From the NCBI GenBank assembly GCA_017590115.1, contig JAGGNK010012003.1:4345-68344 (forward strand): a DNA stretch of 64,000 bases. The letters are read 5' to 3'. Under the pieces are notes generated by a model. It was given only the letters and a program-made list of their open reading frames with translations. It made no database searches and had not been told where the DNA came from. Below, one piece after another: positions 22,088 to 64,000 of the stretch. This stretch comes from Montifringilla adamsi. Taxonomy: Eukaryota > Chordata > Aves > Passeriformes > Passeridae. The position numbers and the translations under genes are program-made. Each line of letters starts with the position of its first letter. The first letter of the stretch is position 1.

Positions 22088-23050
22088 CACACAGAGTGAA
22101 TAAGTTCTACACATCACCTGCTTGCTGCTGCTTGCCCAGTGTTTAGTCTGTGAATTACAGCCCTTTCTGGCCACATAAACACCTGTAAAGCTCAGATTTC
22201 CTTTAACAGCAGCAGCAAGTTCAGAAGAAAATCCCATGCTCTGTGTTCTGAAATGGTTTGTACTGGTTTGATGCCATTGTTGCATGCCCAGGCAGTGTCA
22301 ATGTGCAGAATTGAGCTGTTTTTTTTTACAGTCACATCCTCATGAAACTGCTTTTTATTCTGCACGTGCACATTTTCATAAGCTAAAGAATTCCTTGCTC
22401 TGTTGCATTATGCAGTTTTCAGATTAAAGACAAAATGATTGTAATTCTGTGGGCTGCTGGTGCTGCTCAGGCACTGAAATGTTTCCATGCTGGAGTGTTG
22501 CAGCCCATGTAGTGTCTGTTTTTTCTTGCTCATTAAATTTAACAAGGTAATTTCTTGTTTTCTCTTTACTTAGTGCTTTTGTGATCTAGTGTTGAACTGA
22601 TTTGACTGATTAAAGGGATTAATTGCTGTGGAAAAAGCTAATGAGGAAAAGGCAGTGTTCTCCAGAGATTGCAAGTGCAGCAATATGTTCCCTGCCAGCA
22701 TCAGACAAAAATGTGAAAAAAATGTGGTTGTTATGAAGATACCTGGTGTTAATTCAACCACATTTTTGGTAGGCCTCTCCAAAAAAAACCAAACCACCAA
22801 TATCTCTGGATATAATTGAGTTTTGGATGAGAATTTTGATGGGCACAGCAGTTGCATATTTAACATTTTTTTGTGATAAATGCTGTTCAAGGAGTGAAGG
22901 TTGTCCTGTTCCCTGGGCTTTGAGCTGCTTTTGCACATCTAGGGGCGTCAAGTTTTGCATCTTCCTTCCTGCTTTTGCCAGGAAATGCTCCAATTCTGTA
23001 CCTGTTAATTTGGTTTAACAACATTAATAAAAGTTTCCAAGGTTATCGTG
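22088..23050 (+). other. TEX14: TEX14 3' untranslated region
   Basis: Sequence from the TAA to the likely polyadenylation site. No further coding exon is seen. Its end is inferred from AATAAA at 23026-23031. Confidence 0.6.
23026..23031 (+). terminator. TEX14: Polyadenylation signal AATAAA, TEX14
   Basis: AATAAA is followed about 30 bp later by a T/GT-rich stretch (tgttgttttttctgg), the usual downstream element. Confidence 0.55.
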
Positions 23051-25280
23051 CTGCCATGTTGTTTTTTCTGGCTGGGAGGTTCATTTTTGGGGTTGTTTTG
23101 TTGGGGTTTTTCACTCGTTTTTAGTTCTGCTTCCCATCATGAGGATGGGAACTGCTGGAGCTGCTCCAGGGATGATGCTGGAGAGGTGGGGGAGCTTTCT
23201 GAGGAAAGATAAGAGAAAATAAAAATCTTTCATGTGTTTGTGCTGTGGTGGCAGTGACAGAGGCGGAGCAGAGGCGCCTCAGGCCTAGCACAGGCCTCGC
23301 CCCGGGCCGTGACACAATTCTGTCCAAAAAAAGGTTTCATATTCTCCAACCCAGGCTTGTACCAACCGGGATTCTCTGTGTGGGACTCCTGTGCTGCAGG
23401 CAGAAGGATTTTTATTCCTGGTAGGAGCTGCTGGAACAAGATCCAGCTCCCCATGGCCCTGGGCTGTGTCACCAGCAGGGATACAGAGTGCAAAAGTTAA
23501 ATTGCAAATGTTGATTTTGTGATCCTGTCCTTGGTGCCTTGTGAGTCATAACTGAGGCTCATTCCCTCTCACTTTGGGCAGTGTTTTTATTGGGTTTCAG
23601 GCTTGTTTAATTAAATAAAAAGTAGCCAAAGCCAAGTGGCTGCAGCAGTGTGGCGGAGAGGAGCACACGAGTGTTTTCGCATGCACAGAATTATCCATCA
23701 CTGGATGGATAACAACATGTGAAATCTCAGCTTCCTGCATTTCTTGTTCTATTTTATCTGTGGGACCAAATGGTGAGCAGACTGTGAACCGTTTCCCTAT
23801 CTTTTTTTAATCTTAATGTGGAGAATTTTTATTTCTGTTGCTGGAGAGCCTTTCAAGTAGCCCCATGGCCTGTCTGATCTCCTTATCAGGGCCAGAACAC
23901 AACAGAGATTTCAGTTTTTCTGCTGCTTGTGCTTCCCCAGAGTTAAGTTTAGCATGGACTTAAATCATCCTGATAACATAAAGCATGGGCACAAAAGCTG
24001 TGATTAACAGGAACAATTAAACAAGGACCGGTGCAAGACAGCAGAGGAGATCAGAGGGCCCATCTAATGCTGCTTTTCAGCTTCCCAGAGAATGAAAGCC
24101 CAATTAATTAAATTAAAACAGTGATACTGAGCTGTTCTAATTCCTCTCTGAGCCCTGTGAGCTGAGCTGTTCTGCACAGCAGGAGAGAGGGAGGCTGAGA
24201 CAGGGGTGGGGATGGGTGTCCTGTCCCCCCACACCAGGTCATGGAGTCATGGGATGGTTTGGGTTGGAAAATACCATAAATATTATTTAATTCCACCCCT
24301 CTGCTACCTTCCACTAGCCCAGGTTGCTCCAACATTTTTCATTCCTTTGCACTGGGCCGGTTTGGGGATTTTTGTTTTATTTTTGGTTTGAAGCAGAGAA
24401 TCTCAGATGGTGGGGGAAAAAAAACCCCAAACCCTCTGTCTCCCAAATCTCATCATCCTCCATGGCAGTGCAAATTGCTGGGGTGCCTGGCTGTGGATCA
24501 CCTCATTTTGAAAGCAATTCAAGGGTTCAGGATCACAAATCTATGAGGCAACTCTGAAGGCAGGCAGGCTTTTTTAGAGATAGAGGAATTGGGTGAAACC
24601 CACTTTCATCGACTTGCTGTCTTCAATATCACCTTCAGAAGCCTTTCCTGGGCTCCTGAATGACAGAATCTGCCTCCAAAAACAGAAGTGTGATTGCAGC
24701 TGGGGTAGATAAACACTGGGATTGGAGATTTGAGATGAGGTGTGAAGCTGCGGAGCCTGTGGAGGTTTTTTATCTTTTATTTTATCCTTTCAGGCTTTGG
24801 CATCTTTTGTTTGCTTCTGGTGGGCCTCTGTTATGCCTTGGGGCCTGTTACTACTTGTGTTTTCACCCTTGCTGGGAAATCAGTGCATTCAGACCTTTCC
24901 TTATTGCCTTAACTCTAAAAAAAGAAAATTAACTTTGTGTCTGTTTTATTTCCTGGCTGTCTGTAGCGATGTTTGTGGCACTTGCCACGAGGGATGTGCC
25001 AGCTCTGGTGGCAGGAGGGGATGTGTTTTCTGTCAAACCCTCTATCAGCCAGTAAAACAGATGAACTGCTCAGTATTTATCAGTGTTTATTAACACAGTT
25101 GGCTCTTAAACATTCCTGCTGGATTTATGCCAGATTTACAGCATCTCCCTGAACTTCCCAGCAGGACCAGGCATTGCAGGCAGGGCTTGGTCTGTCAGGG
25201 GATGGTGACAGACCATGTTCCACCTGACTCTGGGCCAAACAGCCACCTGGGATGTTGTGCACCGAGGCAAAATTACTGTT
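23051..25280. other. Intergenic region between TEX14 and pinopsin
   Basis: The two genes converge here. I see a CR1 fragment and otherwise unique sequence, with no open frame that looks coding and no RNA gene I can recognise. Confidence 0.6.
24237..24345 (-). mobile_element. CR1 LINE 3' fragment
   Basis: The string ggatggtttgggttggaaaa, then attccaccc and ccactagcccaggttgctccaa, matches the reverse complement of the avian CR1 3' tail. It is diverged and truncated. Confidence 0.8.
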
Positions 25281-25285
25281 CATTT

Positions 25286-25291
25286 TTTATT
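25286..25291 (-). terminator. Possible polyadenylation signal, pinopsin
   Basis: TTTATT on the plus strand reads AATAAA on the minus strand, about 300 bp downstream of the pinopsin stop codon. Confidence 0.4.
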
Positions 25292-25420
25292 TGGTGTTCT
25301 TGAAAGGCTCCAAGGGGAGGGGCTGGGAGGGAGGGGGTTCCTTAGGAGAGGGGCATAGTGAGAATCTGCAGTTTCTCCCATGGTGGGATGGTTCCTCACC
25401 TGCAAGAAGACACTGTCATG

Positions 25421-25464
25421 TCTTTTTTTTTTTTTTTGGTTTTTTTTTTTTTTTTTTTTTTTGT
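25421..25464. repeat. Poly-T tract
   Basis: Two T runs separated by gg lie in the pinopsin 3' untranslated region (poly-A on the mRNA strand). This could be read as a retroposon tail, but nothing adjacent supports that. Confidence 0.8.
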
Positions 25465-25585
25465 TGGGGACCTCTCCAGCCTCTGAGAGCCCCCCATCAG
25501 CTCCACCCCGAGCCCCTCTGTGCTGCTGTGGGTGGCACAGGTAGATCCTGGAGCTGGCACTGGTGCGGGCAGGACATGGCAGCTG

Positions 25586-25723
25586 TCACACAGGATGGGA
25601 TGGTGTCACCTTGTTCCTCGGCCCCTCTGCAGCGACCTGGGGACTGGGGGCAGCTGGAGAGGTTTTCCCCATCCCCCTGGGGTGGTAACCACAGCACAGC
25701 ATTCCCAGCAGGCAGCTCTGGAA
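25586..25723 (-). CDS. Pinopsin exon 5 (C-terminal tail)
   Basis: Acceptor ccctgcccag. It encodes [20 protein letters not shown] and ends [10 protein letters not shown] with TGA at 25588-25586. Confidence 0.9.
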   Translation of the reverse strand, partial: FQSCLLGMLCCGYHPRGMGKTSPAAPSPQVAAEGPRNKVTPSHPV

Positions 25724-28700
25724 CTGGGCAGGGAAGGAAGGGGCAGGTTATTTGTGGCAGCAGAAATCCGGCATCACCTGGAGACTGGGCAGCTTGGACG
25801 CTGGTTATATTTTGGGAAAGATCTCTGTCTATTCCCAGCCCAACTCTTTGTGGTTTATGGACAATAAAAGTTTCATTCTGTTTGCTTTGTGCCTTCAACG
25901 AGCAGCTTGTGATCCAACATTAAGTTGCCTGACCCCATAAAACCATGGAAGCAGAAAATGAGCTCTTGTTCGGGCTCGCAGGCTGCTCCCTCCCTTTCCA
26001 TCTTATTCCCCAAATCCTTGCTGCTTACACAGCAACCCTGTGACCATACTTCCAGATAGGATAGATGGTTCCTCCAGGATTTTTGAGCCTGTCCAGCTGT
26101 TCTCCAGCTTGGTTTGTTTGTTTGGAGCTTTCTCTCACCTGTTTGTTCATGAAGACGTAGATGATGGGGTTGTAAACCGTGGCCGTCTTGGAGAAGTAGG
26201 AGGGCAGGGATGCCAGGGCTGGCTGGATGACAATGTCCTTGTTGGTGGCCACCACCAGTGCAAAGGTGGTGTAGGGCAGCCAGCAGGTGAGGAAGGCCAC
26301 CACCATGGCCACCACCATGCGTGTCACCTCCCGCTCCGCCTGCTGTGTCGTGTCCGACTCCTGCTGCTGCGCCGCGGCCTGCGGGGGTTTGGGAGAGAGG
26401 GAGATGCCAAGGGAGCAGCTTGGAACAGCACCCCATCCCTCGTGTGACAGATGAGTCATGGGAGGATTGACTCTCACAATTAACAGACAAATATCACGCC
26501 TATAGGTTAAGAGAAGTTGTATAGGTTTATGATTATGTTGTACCCCCTGGCGTGGTTGCCAAGGGACAGCTGAGGTTGGGACATCTGGGAGGGCTGGCCT
26601 GTCATATGGTGACATCTGACCTCCAACGAAGATTTGGGGGAGAGATTTCCACCACTGGACAGCGAAGGAGGGGTTGATGGACAGAATTTGGGAGGGGTTA
26701 AAGGGTTAAAAAGGAAAAACCTCCATTGTGAGGGAGCTGAGCACATGGTGCGGAAAATCTTTTGGTAACCTTTTTTCTTTACTCAGTCTTCTGTCGCATT
26801 TTTGATAAGGCTTAATAAACCTTCCTAAACTATAAAAAGTGAGCAGCCATTTCTCACAATTGGGAGCCATGATGGCAGTGCCAGGAGGAGCCAGCTCCTC
26901 TGGCTGTCCCCAACACCTGCCCTGAGCCTCTTCATCCCCATGGAGACGCCTTGGGAGCGGAGCGGCGCGGGCTCACCTGAGCTGGGCGCACTTACCGCCC
27001 GCAGGGTCAGCAGCAGGTTGGTGTAGGAGAAGAGGATCAGGCTGAGGGGCACCACAAAGCAGGTGACAAACAAGGCCAGGATGTAGCTGCTGTTGTTGCT
27101 GCCACCCGTGTACCAGTTGGGCCCACAGGAGGTTCTCAGGCCTGGAATAAAAGTTGGGAATGAGCCTAAAGCAGTTAGGGCTTGGATAAGGGCTCAAGGA
27201 TGGGCTCAAAACAGCCATGGCACCTCATGTGTCCATCCCCAAGGGCCTGGAGATCTGCCACTGGGGTTTTGGGGTGGCCAGATGCCCTCTGTGATTGTTG
27301 TGGAGTTGTGCCAGTTGTACAAGAGCGGGTTTGGGCTGGCTGCGTGCTGGGTGCTGCTCCAGCAGCCAGAGCAGCTCCTGGCTCCAGTAAGAGTGTCCTG
27401 TGGTGGGGAACTTCCAAAGAACACCCTCCAGGAGATGATTATTGGCTAAGCAAGCAGGAAATATTAACAGGAGAGATTAACCCTTTAGACTCCAGCCCAG
27501 ACCCTCTCCAGCTACCCCAGGCTTGAAAACAAGATGCAAGAATGACAACACAGTGGAGTCTGATGCACGTCTCCCCTACCTTCAGGCACGTAGCTGCTCC
27601 AGCCCAGGAGTGGTGGGGTTGTCCAGAGCAGGGACCAGCCCCAGGTGAAGGCACAGCCACTGGCAGCGTGCCGGTGCTGGAACCGAAAGTCTCCCAGGGG
27701 TCTGCAGACCACCAGGTACCTCTCCAAGGCCAGGATGGCCAGGGACCACAGCCCCACGATGCCTGGGGGGACAGCAGGGGTTGTGTCTCAGGGACGGGTT
27801 CTGCTGCCTGTGCTGGGACGTGGTAGATGATTATTTAGTTCAAGTAAATATTATTTGAACAAGAAGTCAGATGTTTTTGTCTTACATCAGGGACAGCTGT
27901 GATATTTGGCTGTTAGAAACTGTGATTTTGGCACTGCTTCTCTCACAGCAGGGACAACTGGGATATTTGGCCCTTAGAAATGAAGTTGGCAATGGAGGGC
28001 TGTGATGCCTTGTGGTAACAACAACAGAGTGTCCTCAAGGAGAGGTTTTGTGCAATTTCCAGTCCCTGGTGCACAGCCAGCCCCAGGTGTGCTGGCACAG
28101 CAGCCAGCACCCAGGAAATACATCCCAAACAACGTCCCCAAGTGGCATTTCCCACTCTGTCAAGACCAGGACTGGACATGTAGTGACCTGGCACAGCCAA
28201 CCATCTCCCCAACCCTTCCCTGTGCTAACCAAGAGCTGAAGGGCGCGAGTTCCACATAACAAAAGTATATACTTTGGGAGGTGGAACATCTCCAAAGCCC
28301 CTCTGCTAAACCCAAAAGCACCCTCCAAAGCCCGTGGCAGGCCTGCAATGCTCTCCTTACCCGTCAGGGACACCATGAAGCCCTCCAGCCGGCAGAGGCG
28401 CTCCCCAAACACGAAGAAGCCGCTGATGTTGTTGGAGAGGCTGACGGAGCTGCCGCAGAGCGTCACCAGCAGGTTGGCCACGGCCAGGTTCACCAGGATG
28501 TAATTGAGGGGCGAGCGCAGCCTCCTGTGCCGGATGGACACCACGACGACCAGGCCATTGAGCAGCGAGGCCAAGGCCACCACCAGCCCCATCAGCACGG
28601 CCACTGCCAGGTACATGGCCCGGGGGGCCTGGTGGGGCCACTGGGGGCCATCGAAGGGCCCCGGGGTGCTGCTGTTTGGGGGCTCCTGGGTGCTGTCCAT
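25586..28700 (-). CDS. Pinopsin (pineal-type opsin), complete, five exons
   Basis: A G-protein-coupled photopigment known from the bird pineal, where light absorption by bound retinal activates transducin-like G proteins. Exons in reading order: 28700-28361, 27762-27580, 27141-26996, 26378-26139, 25723-25586. All have GT-AG junctions and join in one frame of 348 aa, close to the chicken length. Visible residues: N-glycosylation site N9-S-S, disulfide Cys103 and Cys180, counterion Glu106 in LEGF, ERY at 127-129, retinal Lys287 in [13 protein letters not shown], and tail Cys pair in GMLCCGY. The N terminus ([11 protein letters not shown]) and C terminus (PSHPV) are pinopsin-type rather than rhodopsin-type. 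One oddity: Asn76 stands where class A receptors have helix-2 Asp. The gene converges with TEX14. DOC2B lies upstream on the same strand. Confidence 0.95.
26139..26378 (-). CDS. Pinopsin exon 4
   Basis: Acceptor acccccgcag, donor AAACAG|gtgaga, exactly 80 codons. It encodes AEREVTRMV, helix 6 ([11 protein letters not shown]), and helix 7 with [19 protein letters not shown]. Confidence 0.95.
26470..26862 (+). mobile_element. LTR-like insertion in pinopsin intron 3
   Basis: A segment of about 380 bp flanked by the 10-bp direct repeat tctcacaatt (about 26472 and 26853). It has an AATAAA-type signal near its 3' end (ggcttaataaacc), followed by a short U5-like tail. It looks like a solo retroviral LTR. 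The family and exact ends are uncertain. Confidence 0.5.
26996..27141 (-). CDS. Pinopsin exon 3
   Basis: Acceptor tttattccag, donor GCGGGCG|gtaagt. It encodes [11 protein letters not shown] (loop 2 with the disulfide Cys) and helix 5. Confidence 0.95.
27580..27762 (-). CDS. Pinopsin exon 2
   Basis: Acceptor tcccccccag, donor CCTGAAG|gtaggg. It encodes [17 protein letters not shown] to [10 protein letters not shown] (helices 3-4). Confidence 0.95.
28361..28700 (-). CDS. Pinopsin exon 1
   Basis: Start ATG at 28700-28698 (context gctgctccATGG). It encodes the N terminus, helices 1-2 and part of 3. Donor ACGG|gtaagg, end phase 1. Confidence 0.95.
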
Positions 28701-28745
28701 GGAGCAGCAGCACCTGGGGCAGGTGAGCTCCCCCAAAAGCAGAGC

Positions 28746-28855
28746 GTTTTTATAGAGCTGGAGGGGCTGACGTGGCCCAGAGCAGCTTGACTTTCAAATA
28801 CCTTAAGCTTTATTTTAATCTGAAGGGTTTGTCCTCCCTCCTGCTTTTTATAATC
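28746..28855 (-). promoter_or_regulatory. Pinopsin promoter: TATA box, TGACGT, two TAATC elements
   Basis: On the minus strand CTATAAAAAC lies about 50 bp before the ATG (28746-28755). TGACGT, half of a CREB site, is at 28768-28773 on the plus strand. TAATC is at 28816-28820 and 28851-28855. TAATC/T is the core of the pineal regulatory element bound by CRX/OTX5, so the set suits a pineal photoreceptor gene. The transcription start is inferred, not seen. Confidence 0.65.
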
Positions 28856-28859
28856 AGCT

Positions 28860-29464
28860 CTTTGTTCCCGAGGGGATAAAGAGTGACTTAAAGAGAAATC
28901 TGATGGCTGAACAGAGCATCATTTAATTGAGTAAATATTTTTTTTTTCCCTTGTGTTTTCCAGCTGGATTTTCCTGTGAGCCTGGCCTTGGCACTTGGGG
29001 CTGGACATCATTCCCTGTGTCCTGGGTTTGCTGGGCCTCAAGACTACTAAATAGATATTAAACATAAATAAATATAAATATGCATGTAGTATATATACTT
29101 AATTGGGCCATATATATGTATTTTCTCTCTCCATATATATATATCCCCATATATACATATATCCCTGCCATATATATGTATTTTCTCTCTCCATATATAT
29201 ATATCCCCATATATATATATTTATAAATACTTACATATATAGTATTTATAGTACATTTATAGTATTTTATAGTGTTTATATACTACATTTTTATTATTTT
29301 ATAGTATTTATATAGTACATTTATAGTATTTATGCTATATGGGGCCAAGAACCCCCCAGTGCTCAGGTTTAAAACCATTTCTTCCCAAATCCTTGCCATC
29401 CCCCAAATTCAAAAGCTGCACCACCAGCATCAACCTTTCTTTCTTTCTTTCTTTTTTTTTTAAT
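28860..29464. other. Short intergenic region, pinopsin promoter to DOC2B 3' end
   Basis: Contains the AT microsatellite listed separately and a (ctttctttctttctt) run near 29435. No gene is seen. Confidence 0.6.
29040..29340. repeat. AT-rich microsatellite with a duplicated 60-bp block
   Basis: Dominated by atatat and tatttatagta motifs. A block with ccatatatatgtattttctc occurs twice, at about 29109 and 29168. Confidence 0.88.
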
Positions 29465-31378
29465 TTTTATTTTTTAACCTTTTTATTTTTGGTTCTCGTT
29501 ATAAATATTAACAAATCTGACCAAAAGTACACAGATAGGTAATACTGAAATACAAAAGTCTCTCAGGATGCAGGTAAGGACGGTTTCTGCAGCCTTCACA
29601 TGGTAGCAAAACATTGGTATCAAACATTTCACGAGGCCTGGCATGACAACCACCAACTCTGCATGCAGCTGGGACGAGGGACGGAGTGTCCACTTAGAAA
29701 AGACTGGGGTACAAAGTGAAGGAACCCACACACACATGTCCTACTCCACCTCAGGCATCAACCAGTTTCATAGGCTGGGAAAAAGGATGGATTGAAAGGA
29801 ACTTTGCCAGAAAAGGGAGGCACAGCCAACCTGGTGCTCCTGGAGCTTCCCTGGAAGCTCAGAGCACAACCAGGTGTTAAGGTGCTGGACCAGAAAGGAT
29901 TAGTGGGAACATCCGACTTGACAGGCTGCCAGTGTTCAAACAAAATCCATGCATATCTGCAGGGTGCATTACAAACATTGAGTTATTAAAAAAACCCCTA
30001 TGAATGTTGGTTTTTTACTTTTATCTCCCCTCACCCCCAATATCAAAGAAGGTGTAACAAGGTGTAACAGGATCGTCACTTGGAAAAGTAAACATAGGTT
30101 TCCAGAGATTCCATTGCTTCCCAAGAGAAAAAAAAATAAGTTGGCAATATGTGCATAGGGCTTGGAAGCTGAGGGCAACAGAGACTCGTGGGGAAAGAGC
30201 AGCTTTTCCTAAGAAATTATTGTTTAAAGGCTTCCAAACATTTTGGGAATGATGCAGCATTTCCTAGAAAGCTGTTGCTTATCCCACTGGATGTCTGGTG
30301 GGATGATGATGAAGAGGCCAGCCAAGGTGGATCACAGAGGATGATAGCTGGGATTATTATAATATTAATATATTATTACTGTGCCATGTTAATATTACTG
30401 TGCCATACACAGAAATTTATTTGGTTTGGACGCTGAGGCAGAAAATTAATCAACCTCACGGCCGTGCTGAGCTACAAACACAATTCCAGCTCACCTCTGA
30501 GGCTCAGCATCTTCATTATTTAATGCATGAATTGGAAAGGGATGAAAAAGGGAAAAATTATAGAAAAACTCAGCCTGAAAGCTGGCTTTACTGGAAAAAC
30601 AGCTGTGCTGCTGCATGGCGTGGTTTCATTAGGAGAGAAGCTGCTTCCTGGGAAGCAGGAACAGCCAGGCTGTTCCAGGGAGCTTTTACATTTTGCCTCC
30701 CAAACGTGAAGCTGCCTGATCCCAGGAGGAAAAGTGTGGTGTGCACAGCTCTGCTGCCTGCACGTGAGTTACTGGAGAGGACGAGCACAACATTCCTGCA
30801 AGGAGAGTAAACACTCTGTCCGGGTGTACCAGGGACACAATCATTCCAACGGAGGAGCTTGAAAATGCAAAAAAGACTGTTTAGGCCCAAACCACAGAGA
30901 CTGACAAACCACCAGAGATATGGCACAAGCTGCCTCGAGGAGACAGTTCTGGGTTTTGTGTGTTTTTGGGGACGCCTTTTGCCGATGCCGGACACACGGA
31001 CGCGGACGGACGCATTCATTTTTTGCCACTGACTTGCAAGGCAGCGAGAAGGTAACTGAGTAGAGGCAGGATTTGGGAGAAGAGCCAGACTGCAGTGCAT
31101 GCAGGGGTGCACACCTGTGTGAGTGGGAGTGGGAGTGTGCACGTGCACGCTCGAGAGTGGGGCTGTGAGTGTGGCAGGGCGCAAAGAGGCGTTCTGGAAA
31201 AGCCTTGGGAGCCGGGAGCGGCCGCCAGAGCAAAACCACCTGTGCCTTCTTCCCTGGGAAGGGCTTCCCTGCAGCCAGACCCTGCTGAGGGGTGTCCTGC
31301 TGTCCTGGCTGGCCTGGGATCCACCGCATCCAAAGCTGGGAGGAGCCCAAGGGCTGTGGAGCTGTGGCCCTGCGGGGC
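29465..31378 (-). other. DOC2B: Probable DOC2B 3' untranslated region
   Basis: No coding signal lies downstream of the DOC2B stop. The minus strand reaches clustered AATAAA motifs (plus-strand tttatttttt near 29465-29490), which would give a tail of about 1.9 kb. The length is inferred. Confidence 0.45.

Positions 31379-64000
<32,622 letters not shown>

Noticed and set aside
25497..25898. Minus-strand 133-codon frame
   Set aside because: It covers pinopsin exon 5 in the wrong frame. The true frame continues exon 4.
25586..28700. Rhodopsin or another visual opsin
   Set aside because: The N and C termini and the [11 protein letters not shown] segment are pinopsin-specific.

Overview
The window is vertebrate nuclear DNA, almost certainly from a bird and probably a passerine. 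It has GT-AG introns, CR1 LINE tails, ERV-like LTRs, many minisatellites and a pinopsin gene. I see no prokaryotic, viral or plasmid gene system. Three protein genes account for the coding content.

(1) About 1-23 kb, plus strand: the 3' part of TEX14, the germ-cell intercellular-bridge protein. I place 30 exons, from inside the N-terminal half of the pseudokinase domain to the stop codon at 22085-22087. They form one reading frame of about 1,380 codons. The ankyrin-repeat N terminus lies before base 1. Several introns carry tandem arrays close to splice sites (units of 41, 20 and 136 bp, and a 51-bp array deeper in an intron).

(2) 25.3-28.9 kb, minus strand: a complete five-exon pinopsin gene (pineal opsin, 348 aa). 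It has the retinal lysine, the Glu counterion, the ERY and NPxxY motifs and an intact C terminus. A compact promoter has a TATA box, two TAATC pineal-type elements and a TGACGT site. The nearly invariant Asp of transmembrane helix 2 is Asn.

(3) 29.5-60.7 kb, minus strand: a complete nine-exon DOC2B gene (399 aa, a double-C2 calcium sensor). Its introns reach 9.5 kb and hold a 574-bp tandem duplication, a CR1 tail, three LTR-like pieces and a 26-bp minisatellite split by an LTR. A GC-rich first exon/promoter lies at about 59.9-60.7 kb, with an out-of-frame ATG four bases before the main start.

From 60.7 to 64 kb I see no gene. The three genes do not form a functional unit. TEX14 acts in male germ cells, pinopsin in pineal light sensing and DOC2B in regulated exocytosis. 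The pinopsin promoter and the DOC2B 3' end are less than 1 kb apart. No new biological system is evident. The most interesting signals are a minisatellite built from inactivated copies of a TEX14 splice acceptor, the altered CEP55-binding motif of TEX14, the helix-2 Asp-to-Asn change in pinopsin, a candidate 10-nt microexon and minisatellites that sit against exons.
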